Shown: positions 10,801 through 21,847 of the stretch, one piece after another | How the letters are laid out: each line of letters starts with the position of its first letter | How positions within the stretch are numbered: position 1 is the first letter of the stretch | From: Cristatella mucedo | Lineage: Eukaryota; Bryozoa; Phylactolaemata; Cristatellidae | DNA length: 23,500 bases | Direction of reading: 5' to 3' | Assembly (NCBI GenBank): GCA_009760855.2 | Contig: WPIO01000041.1 | Span: 5,001-28,500, forward strand | Position numbers and translations under genes: made by a program | The notes under the pieces: model-generated | Told to the model about the DNA's origin: nothing | Seen by the model: only the letters and a program-made list of their open reading frames with translations | Databases searched by the model: none

Positions 10801-13800
10801 CCGCCACCGCGTCTTCGGGCGCCGCCGCGTTTCCGACCTGCACCGCATATCTGATCTGCGCCTCGTCTCCTACCTGTGCTGCGTCACAGCCCACTTTCGT
10901 CGCCGATGAGCCTCCGACCTGCTCCGCATCTCCGACTTGCTCCGAGTCGTAACCCACCGGTTCGTCGCATGCCAGCGTCACCTCCACGGCTTCCGCTACC
11001 TCGCAGGCCGTTGTCTCGTTGCACACCACGTGCGCCTGGCAAACCGTCACAGCCTGGATTGCTGTCACCGCGTTCCACACGGTGGCATCCTGGTAAACCG
11101 TTGTCGCCCGGCACACCGTCGGCGATTGCTGATATTGCTTCTGGTCCCTTTTGTCGCCGCCCTCTCTCCGACAAGCATTTGCTAACTCAGCGCTCAGCAG
11201 TCGCGCTTTACCTACAGGGCTAGCCAGCGCTGTTACCAGAGCCTCGTGAAACAGACGGTAGTCATCCTTGATTGCCTTCGGCATGTAAGAATACACATAG
11301 AAGGCGCTTCCTTCCAGGAAGAGAGGCAGATAATTGTGCTAGATTGTCGGATTGATACCGCACAGCTCGAGCCTCCGCTCCGAGTCAAGCAGCCAAGTTG
11401 CGAAGTCATCACCGACTTCGAAATACTCAAGCAACATTGCTGTAGGTCACCGCCGCCGCCGGAAATGGCTTGTAGCCCGAATTATTGTCGCGAACGGCAC
11501 AGAACACCAGCCGTCGCGCAACACCACCAGTTTATTCTCCCTCCACACGGAGCGGGGCGAAGCGCGACTCTCCTCGCCCCTCTCGCCCAGCGGAGTCTCC
11601 CTCCCCGACTCCCTTGGCAAAACAACCACTAATAGCCCGGCCCGGCTGCTTACCACATCGAGTGTCGCAGCCCACTCGTACAGCGATCTGGGGCAGTGTC
11701 ATCAATTAAATGAAACCGCAGGCGTGGCTACCAGGCCTCCCTTAGGGAAGAGCTGCAATGCTCAGAAAGCTGCTCTGGCAACTTGCCCACTTGCCACGTG
11801 AAAGGTTTTGAGGTATTTCTCCTATTTTGTTTTACAGATTTATAAATAGTAAACGTTTTTTGATGGAGCGAGTGCGGCCGCTGGAGCCGGCGGCGCCGTT
11901 CGCGTGAACGTGTAGGGGCTCGCGGGCTCGAGATGGCGGCGCGACGAAGGGCAAAGCCCCCCACAAGCGAGTCGTGGCGTTGTCGACGACGGCTGTATTG
12001 TGTCGCATACAGGCAACATAGGCGAGCCAGCGTACATACTGATGTAGTGGCCGTCGTGCGTGCTGCTCCGGCGCACGTGGTGTTAAGAGAGAAGAGAGTG
12101 GATGGCGTGCGTACAGGCCGACGCGCACGCAGAAAGTGAATTTCGCGGCAAAAAATGCATCACGTGCCTGCAAGGAGCGCGCCTGTTGGACAGACGCAAC
12201 GTCGGCTGGGGGGGGAGGTGAGGCAGAACCACGTGACGGCGACGACACGCCCCCACTGAGCGCTCGGACGGTTTCCGTGAGGGGTGGGGGCTATCTTTTT
12301 TTTTAAAGTGGGCGCCCGTACTTATCGAGTTGATAGAAAGACAATCTTGTAGATTTTCGATAGTGGCTTCCGGCTGGGACATTCAGCGCAGCGCCTTGGG
12401 CTTTCTTACAGTGAAGAAGATTTCCTTTGAATGGTCAAAGATCCTATACGAGCGGATTTGGAATAGAAGACCTTGACGTTGTACCCTGCCCCTCAAGGTC
12501 GCACTTCATCCCCTCGCCAAAATTCTGCCTACGCCAATGCTCAGGCGAGCCCGGCGCTCCGTCTCTTCTGAAGTTGCACGAAGAACGACTGCCGCGCGGA
12601 ACGGATCCGCCCGAACTCTCCTCTTTGTTGCGGTAGGAGGGCTCGAATGACCATGACTTGGCTTGCCATACCCGGGTGGAATCTGGCGCTCTGCATCGCC
12701 GGTAAAAGGGGGTTACAGCCGCAAACGTCATTTGCTGGCGCTCTGACAATTAGAGCTTCGACAGCATTAGCTTATGCTATACTTATCTTATACTTATCCT
12801 ACGCACACATTATCTCGTTGAGATCGCGAGCAGCAGGTCACGTATTTAAAGGTCTTGCGATTGAGCTGCGTTCAGTTTCGCGTAGTCGACGCCGGTGCAG
12901 AAATGTCACTGCGGTGACTTACGCTAGCGAGATGGCAGAGTGGCCGTCAGTAGCGCTCGACTTCCTCTTTAGTAAGTTGGGCGGCGGATTGGCTATTTTT
13001 GGATTGTATTTTGCCGCCGCAAACAACTAGTGGCCTGACTACCAAATAATTAAGCTAGTGCCATTCTAGCTTATGAGTATGAAAAGTCACCGAAAACCCT
13101 CTAACTTTGTTTTAGACGGCGGACCCGAGTGTCCGCTCTGACTTACCTGGTGAGTACTCCCCTTATTGGTGGGCAATCGCGAATACTCTTGATGTAGCAA
13201 AACGTTTACAGAAGGAAAAATGAGAAAATACCTCAAAATAGTTTTTAATAATTTGCTTAAACTTGTTTGGGCTTCGTCCGCCTTTTGCTGATATTGAGTT
13301 AATCATTTGCAGCTTATCCTAAACTCTACGCGCTTTGCTATTTTTTGCGGACCCCTTGCTATCCAAGTTTAATAATTGTCTCAGTTTCGGTCTTTTTACG
13401 ATGGCATTTAATTTTCAGCTGCTCGAGATGCATTTTGTCGTGCTCAATTGCATTCACGCTGGCTTCCTTCATTTGTTCAGCGCCGGCTGACAGAGCAGCA
13501 GCTATTACCGATTTTGGAACGTATGGACGTACTTGAAAATTATGTCAATGTTATCTCTTTAATTTCAAACCCTTTTTCAATTTGGTTTTCAATTTCAACT
13601 GTGAGGGCTTGTTGTCATTCTCGCTTAGGCTTGGGACGTACGCACGGTGAAAATTATGCAGGCTGATGCCTGTATGGTTCGCGGTCGCTTAATTCGGCCG
13701 CGCTGAATGCTACAACGACCTGCTAGGAATTAACGCTGCTCCGGTGACGATTCTCTCAATGAGGCTATGACTCGACCTCCTCACGTGTAAGCTCGCACTC

Positions 13801-15211
13801 TAAACGCGTCTCGAGCGGTCGGTCCCTGGGGTCGGGGGCAAAGCGAATAGTCCGGCCGCTGTCGGACCATTCGCGATTCTTCCCGTCTTTGCCGCTCGCC
13901 GCCGGCTGGCAGTTGCCCGGCACCATGGTTTCGGTGGCTCGCGCTATCCAGAGCGCTCGCATCGCGATGGCTACTCAGCGGCGACATTGGACGGAACTCT
14001 TTTTACGCTTCCTCTCGAGGAGGCGAGCTTACCCCGCGGTGGCGACAGCGGCCGCCTCGATAGCACAATGAAGCACAGCTTTCGAAGGACGAAAATCCCG
14101 TCGTGGGCACATTACGCGCGCACGATTTCAGCGCGCACGAGCAATCGAAGGAAAGGAGTTCGTGCAAGAGCGGAGCGAGCGCTGCGGCGGAGCCTCTCTC
14201 TCTCGCCAAGCGCACTAGCGCCGCCGCGAGCGGCCCGCTGCGAAGGCGGCGGCGATTGGTCACCGCTTTCGATGCCGGCAATGCCGTAGCGGCCATCGAT
14301 AGCCTTACGGCTTTTTGCTGGCAAAAAAGTACGCAGAGCGCACCTGCGCCGACTCGCGGTGCACTCTGCAAGCATTGTGCCGTGGACTTTTCAATGCACA
14401 GTACGTGTCGCGGTCGTTCGTACAGGTGTGTGGCGAATGCGAGAAGAATCGGCGGAGACGTGTAGCTGATTAAACCGAGAAGCGACGCTTCCGCTGCGCA
14501 GAGCGCTCGCATGTCTTTTTCGCGGCGGCTTTGCCTCGAGCGTAGTGCGTCTCTCGCCCGACCTGCCTCAAACCTCCGAGACTCTCTCAATGTCGCGTCG
14601 TCGACGAAGGGTGAAGGGCGGCGAAGTAACGCGGCGAGTCTCTGCGCAGGCTTAATAAACCCCAACCAGCCGCGAACGTTCGGCGACGGCATCATACATC
14701 AGAGCCACATCGACGCCATGGTGTACACCGACGATCCACTGCCCGAGGTGGTCTACAAGCCGCCAGATGAGACCGAAAGGAAAATAGCCGAACTGATCGC
14801 CTCCAGCCTGGTCGAAGATGGCGCCACCCTTCAAACGGGTCAGTGGCTTCAAGCAGCTCCGAGCGAACTCTGGCCAGTGCACTGCCTGCGGTGCACAAAG
14901 TCTACTGGCGTACGCTGTACCGTGCGAGCGTTCTTGTGTGCTTGTGTGTGTGTGCGTTTGCAGGCCTTTGCTCGTGATTTCGCGTCCTCTCTCATGGGGG
15001 TGAGCGAGTGGTGCGTGACTGTCGCTTCCCTCACCTTTCTTTCTCCCGCCCCCTCTTTCTTTCTCTCTGTCTGCCTGTCTCTCTCTTTCTCTCTGTATGC
15101 CTGTCTGTCGCTGCCTCTCTCTCACCGTCTCTCACTCTCTGTCTCTCTCTGTGTCTCTCTGCACTCTCTGTCCCTGTCTCTCTGTCTCTCCCTCTCTCAC
15201 TCCCTCTCTGC

Positions 15212-15290
<79 letters not shown>

Positions 15291-18200
15291 ACCTCTATCT
15301 CTCTTCTCCCCTCATTCTGTCTTTCTCTGTGTCCCCCTCTCTCTGTCCCCTCGCTCGCTCTCAGCTTGCTGTACATTTTATGCCGGCTGCTACTTTCCAC
15401 AGACTTTATCTGCACTCAGTGTGAGTAGTAAATGCTGAAACCTAAAACGTGTTGGTGGCTGATTTTAGGTATGGGACGAATTCCAAATCACATTATGAGC
15501 TGCCTCGGGTCTCACAAGGACCTAGGCATTCACTCGGAGGTGTTTACAGACGGCGTCATCGACCTGTTCCAGAAGGGCGTCATAAGTAATTCCAAGAAGG
15601 TCATACAGCAGGGCAAGATCGCTGCCGGATTCTGCTTCGGCACTCGCCGTCTGTACGACTTCGTCAATGACAACCCTTCCGTCGGTGAGTCGCCCAGGGA
15701 GGGGCTGCTCTCTGTCCGTTACTGCGCAAAGTCTGCTATCGCCATCGTTCGTTAACGAGCTGTGCATTGAACGAGAAGTAAAGCTACGGAGAGACATTCA
15801 AGCTCTGCATACCACCACACCCCCACCCCGACCCCCTCCAAATTGTGGACCTAATCAGCTGCCGCGACCTGGAAAAGATCGACTCGCGAGCACTCTCCCT
15901 CGCGGCTGACACAGCCGATGGCTTTCGGCTAAGATTACGATTCGTCTCATCGTAGATCGACGTCTCGCGTGATCATAACTAATAATAATGATTTAATTCA
16001 AAAATGATAATTAGCGTTTAATAATGTAACATAGTAAGTATTGATAATGTAATTTAAAATTAATAATAATCTCGCCGTAAGATCGGCGTCGGCTTGGTGT
16101 GCGATCAATAAAAAACTCCGCGTTACCGTTGTAGTGATGCTTGACATCGCGTACCTGAACAATGCTGCCATAATCGCGAGGAACCCGAAGGTGACTGCAA
16201 TTAACACGTGCATTGAAATCGACCTCACCGGACAAGTGGTCGCCGATTCCATCGGCTCGTCGATCTACTCCGGTAGGTAATGCAGCCTTTGGCTTGCTTT
16301 GTGCACTCCGGTAATGCAGCCACTGGTGGCTCGGGTTTGGCGCACGCCGCCGCCGCCGCTGCCTAGACGCTGCATCGAGGCAATGCTTCGTTCGCTCTCC
16401 TCGGTCTGTGCAAACCTAGCGGCTAAATCGGCCGCTCTCTCCCTCCGTAGAATAAAACAAAATGACAAAGCTGATTTAACATTCTCTTTTGTGTAGCCGC
16501 AGAAGAGCCTTTATAGCTATCACCACCGCTTGTTGTGGCAAAGAGTAAAAAAAAAAGTAAAAAAGGTACAATATTGCCCACCGCAGGATTCGAACCCGCG
16601 ACCTCGGAATCGAGGTCGCGAAAAGCAACCGCCTTACCTAGTGCGGGCCATCGCGGCTCGCCTGCGATCGTATTGCGAGCGAGCTCCCCACCGGCATCGT
16701 AAACCTGCCGGTGCATGACCGGCCGATGGTCCGATTGAATAATCTTATGTAAGCATTTTGAAGATCGAAACCTCAGTCCTAGTTTGACAACTAATACGGC
16801 TCAGTAATGCGTATGCACAGTGTCAATAACAGAATTTTTCACACGGTAGCCAAGCTTCTCTTTATATTTACATTATAAAACTTGTTTAGATAGATTTCTG
16901 GTTTAGAATATATAATTTGAGGTATCGCAAATTGGGATTTAGTACTTATGGTTTGTGTGCTTTCTGGGTTTACGAAACGGGGCTTACATTTTATGGTTTG
17001 TAGATGCCTGGCTACCACGTTGAAGTTCCTGCTGTGGGCACAACGTCCATAGTAGTAAGTTCGCTGTCTCTATGTAAAATGACGCTTTTTATATATGAGT
17101 TTGAGTGACAGCAGAGCTGCATTTACACAGTCCAATTTTGTGTGACCAAATCGGCCAACTTACTCGAATAATAATAATACACTCGATAGAACGCCCTCAG
17201 AAAACTCAATCTCTTTCTAGGCGCTTTAAATTTTCTGCAAAGGGAAACGCGATTGAATGGTGAGTAATATCATGCTTGAGAAACAACATGAATAATGTTC
17301 GTGGATCGAGTAAACGCAGCTTTGCGAACACTTTTGATGTATATACATATATATTTCATTTGTGTAGTGCCCAATAGAACTTATCTATTCAGGCGTTTCC
17401 CATATGCCTCGGGGCTCGAGCCCACGACCTCAGCCAGAACTTGGTCGGGGCGAGCACCTTAACCGCTGGACCATAATAAACCTTGAAGCTTCGCCGCTCG
17501 CTCGCCTTGTGGAATTCCAGCGCTAATTGGGGCACTGTCTTAAGGCATATTAAATCCCTGGACTCTCCGTATAATTAAAATTTTGAGTCCTATGAAGCTC
17601 CAGTCTTTTGCAAGTGAACTTCAACTGGATTTTCTGCGAATTGCGGCGGGCGAGTGATCAAGTTTCTGCTCGAAAGATTATAAAGATTCCGGGTTCGATT
17701 GATCATCTGGCTCATTGAATTTTTTAGAATACTGAATTCTCGGCGCTTTACTTCAAATTACCCAGACGATTGTTAAAATTTCAAAATTAAACGCAACTTC
17801 ACTGTTTAGTCTGCGTTTTTTATTTCATCGGAGCCAGCTCAGCAAATTTTAGGGGGGCAATAACGCGTCTCTTGATGGACGAGTGAGTCGGTCCGGCGTC
17901 ACATTGCCGCTGCACATTGACAGGGGTCTGCAGTGTAAATAGAGATCGTTAATGGATAAGTGGTCAGATGTTTTCCAATTTATGACTTGATTGGTGATCA
18001 CACACCATGGTAGGTTTCCAATCTCGAGTGAAGCAGCTGTACTACCAGCTTGTGAATTCTCGATCAGGCACAGCATGGCTGAGCAGCTGCACGGTAAACT
18101 GGATGTAATTCGCTGAAATGCTGCCGGGGGGGGGGGGCTCAGCAGCGACTGCTTCAGTTTTGAGTTTCCTAACATCCCGCAGGTGGTGCTGCCAGCCTTT

Positions 18201-21200
18201 ACCTAACACGTAGAGGTCAGGTGGTAATCTGTACGACGGGTAGCGGTGACTCCGCGGACCAGCTTGGTGTCACAGACGGCCGCAGCTCGTATCTGACTGC
18301 TGCGGCCGTCTTCAAAGGGGGCAGCACAACGTTGTAAGGCAGAAGGTTGTGCATTGAGATGCTGAATGCTTCTCTAGGCGGTCAGCAGACGCATTGCTTA
18401 ATGATAATAATAGCAATAATGAGAATACAACATTTGATAGAGCGCCCTCAGAGAACTCACTATCCTTCTAGGCACTTCACGTTTGCTTCTCAGCCGAGCT
18501 CGATCCTGGCAGCTCACTTTGTTAGATGCACAGACTTAATCTCGCGAAAAAACGAGAGAGTGGCAAGCCGAGTAGGGAGAAATGGGTGAGTAGGGAGAAA
18601 AAAAGAAAAGGCCGAGTAGGGAGAGCAGTTGAGATAGTGAGTAGCCTGGAAGTAGCAGCTCAAATGGCGCGGACTTCTTCCTTCCTTAGGGGTGTTGAAG
18701 TAAGCGCTTGTTCGATTTAAGTCCCTATTGTTTACGTGCCGCGTGAATGTACTGTTGACGCCGGGACGGATTGCCGCCGACCGAGGTTGCGCTGTCAGAC
18801 TTGCTTCCTGGCCAGGGACAGTTCAGCCACTCACCGGCGTGTTGCATTCATTAAAGATCTTGTGTAATTCATTCGGGTATTTTTCTTTGGAATTCCTTCG
18901 CCTATAGTTACAGTTTCACACTTTCTGGTAACGGCGATAATACGGGCTACCCTTCAGTGACACCTTTAGTAAAACTAGTGTCGTTGTGCATTCTTGTGGC
19001 ACCGTAAGAGAAAGCTTAGAAAGCCCTTGTCGGCGTTTCACATAGGCTGAAAAGTAAGTATATCAACTTCAACTTAGTGGTAATACTCTGCCTAATTTTA
19101 TAGAAAGTATTGAAACTCAAAGGCTTCGATGAAACTTAAGCGGCAATGAACGAGAGAGTGTTTGATGTTTAAATTTTTGTTGTAATTCTCGAATCAGGTA
19201 ATCTCGTGCTGGTGTCAATCTGAGAGAGTTTGAGGCAAGGCCTTAGATGCATCGAGCCGAAGGCAAGGTCTCCACTTACTTAAGCTTGTTTAGAGGAATA
19301 AGTTCCCATCCATAGTCGCAGGAACAGGTATTGTGACGGGCAAGCTAGGAGTAAGCTGTTAACGTAAGTTAGTCAGTAAAAATATTAGGAGAGCTGAAGT
19401 GAGAGAAGTAGGCTAATTTGGCTGTTGAACTATTCAGGAGAAGTGATTGTAGCTAGCACCTTTTTCACCATCTTTAAGCGCCATGTCGTGCACGCAGGAA
19501 GACCGACACAACGAGAGAATCGCAGTGGGGTCTGGACGGGATGTCACGAGTTTCTGGACTAATTTTGGCGCAGAAACAAGATAGCATTGCTACGGAATAG
19601 AGAATAGGCTCGACTAAGGAGCCCATGTAGCGCCGAGCTGGTTTGGTCTAGCGGTTAAGGTGCTCGCCCCGACCAAGGTCTGACTGAGGTCGTGGGCTCG
19701 AGCCCCGAGGCATATGTGAAGCGCCTTAATAGAGATTAAGTTCTCTTGGGGCGCTATATAGATGAATAATATATATGTAGTCAGCCGCATTGAATTTTAA
19801 TTGCGGACGCGAAACTCGACGATTCCTTCCCTCCATCTTTAAGTGTTCGTAGCAATGGAACTGGTAGTCAGTCAGCAGCTCCTGTGAGCCAGGCGAAAGC
19901 GCATATCGCCTGCCTCCACTAAATGGCCGGTTCGAGCCAGCTCGTGGCTCGTTTCGGTCGTAGAAAACCCTCATCCCTCAACGCCGAACCTTCCGATCCG
20001 GCGCGTTTCAGCGACGGCAAAACGTCGTGGTCTCGCGCATGCCACGCCCGTGCGGGCTCGGGCAGGCCAAGGTCGTGTAACGTGTTCGTGCTAGCTGCTG
20101 AGCGTCCGCGCTGGCCGCGTTTCAGGCGTCGGAGGCCAGCTGGATTTTATACGCGGAGCCGCCTTGAGCACTGACGGCCTGGGCAAGCCGATCATAGCCA
20201 TGACTTCGACGACCAGACGCGGCGAATCGAAGATCGTCGATGTGATCAAACCAGGTTCGCTGCGAGATTGAGGGCCAGCCATTTTGCTTTCAGCCGTGCA
20301 AGAGCAGTTGCAAAGAGTTTCCCTTTTCTTTTCACATTCGTCGACAGGTGATTGCGTTATGTTAAATGTAAACGAATGGCCATTTTGGATACGCGGCGTC
20401 CTAAAGCCCAGCGACCAATCAAGACGCAGCTGCAGCAGAGAGCCAGGTGCATAGGTCATAGGGAATTAGTGTCGGCACGATAGAAGAGAGTACATGCTGC
20501 ATCTCGTGTTTCATCAACTTGGTAGGAATTACCATTTTATCTGGTGGTGCATATAATTTTGCACCACTAGGCCCTAATTTACCCGTACCGTCGCGAAGTT
20601 TTAGTCTTGCAAAGTCTTCCGACTTGATATTTGTCGAATCGGTTCGCTCTTGCAAGCCACGATCTCGGCAATTGACTAAAAAAAGATCGCTTTCCGAGAA
20701 TGTAGAACTGCACCACGTTAGATTTTGGCAAGTTTCTCAGGGATGACTGATGCAGTGCGAAGCCCACAAACCTACAATCTGTGCCCAACTTACGATGATG
20801 TTTTCGTGCCGCGAGGTCGGGCGGATTTTCTGCGTCTTGCTGAGGAGGAACTGAGACAGCAATAATAATAATAATAATAATAAATTTATATAGCCCCCAA
20901 GAGAAATAAGCCTACATATGGGTACTTTAAGTAAGCAGAAAAAATGTCGCGTCAATGAGCTAGTTCTAAAATGCACAATTTAGAACAAACGGTCACACGG
21001 AGGATCGAGTTCAAGATTCTGTTTCTTCAGCTCCCCTTATTCTCTTGCTATGGCCCAAGATCCGATCCGATCCATGCTCCGATGGCCCATGTATCGGACG
21101 TATTTCTTTTTCAGGCTTTACAAGCGAACATCCGCTCTTCTGATTCGTCTTTTTTTGCCGTGCCTTTAACCAACCTCAAATCCTTAAACGAGCGTCCCTT

Positions 21201-21759
21201 CAATTCCCGCGCTCCTAAAGTCCAGAACTCGACTGTCGTCACGACATCCCCTGACATGATGACGGTAAAACGAAAAACACGACGGTGGTTTATCCTTCGC
21301 GCTTAAGCTTAAGCTGGCACTGCGTGCATGGTAACACTAACCGATAGACATGTTTACTTTCCAGCCTCTGTAAAGTGCCTCGACGGGATTTAGTTCCAAT
21401 GGGGCACTATGCACGTGTCCATTCGCTATTACTTTTTCCGTGCATGCTATTTACCAGGGATCCTACTAACCACGTAGTCACGTGAGTGTTTTATTTTTAT
21501 GCTTTCTCGCGGTCATTTTTTAGCTTTAGATTCTCATACTTTTACATGCACGATCTATGCACGATATCTCGCTTGTTATTTAGTCTTGGCCGGTTTGGCC
21601 CAGCGGTTAAGGTGCTCGTCCCGACCAAGGTCTGGCTGAGGTCGTGGGCTCGAGCCCCGTGGCATACGTGAAAAGCCTGAATAGAGATTTGAGTTCTCTC
21701 AGGGCGCTATACAAATGAAATATATTTAAATGAATTATTTTGCTTCTCTGGCAGCAAGT

Positions 21760-21799
<40 letters not shown>

Positions 21800-21808
21800 C
21801 ATATACAT

Positions 21809-21847
<39 letters not shown>

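Larger units (their letters stand above)
9760..11720 (-). mobile_element. Gag-only LTR retrotransposon, antisense in intron 3
   Basis: Two direct repeats (9760-10004 and 11471-11720) flank 1.47 kb of internal DNA. On the plus strand each repeat begins TG and ends CA, and the whole is bounded by perfect 5-bp duplications GGCGT (9755-9759 and 11721-11725). The internal part codes a Gag-like protein on the minus strand and no protease, reverse transcriptase or integrase. AATAAA in each LTR (minus strand, 9820-9825 and 11531-11536) fits minus orientation. I could not identify a convincing primer-binding site or polypurine tract. It is non-autonomous and would need pol from another element. Confidence 0.88.

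Noticed and set aside
10142-10909. 255-codon plus-strand frame with AASSGA repeats
   Set aside because: All frames are open through the 18-bp minisatellite. The Gag-like sequence outside the array is on the minus strand.
10884-11174. Collagen-like Gly-x-Pro frame on the minus strand
   Set aside because: It is an alternative frame of the repetitive middle part of the gag sequence, short and out of register with the Gag motifs.
14003-14695. 230-codon minus-strand frame overlapping the start of exon 4
   Set aside because: Not called as a gene: no domain or homology recognised, and the block is GC-rich. Mentioned only as something to test.
14839-15428. Read-through of exon 4 into the Ser-Leu-rich frame
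   Set aside because: The family sequence stops exactly at the GTCAGT donor and resumes at 15469; the intervening frame is microsatellite.
16576-16648. Functional tRNA gene
   Set aside because: The acceptor and T-arm are good, but the anticodon region forms an over-long hairpin without a standard 7-base loop and the D-arm is poor.
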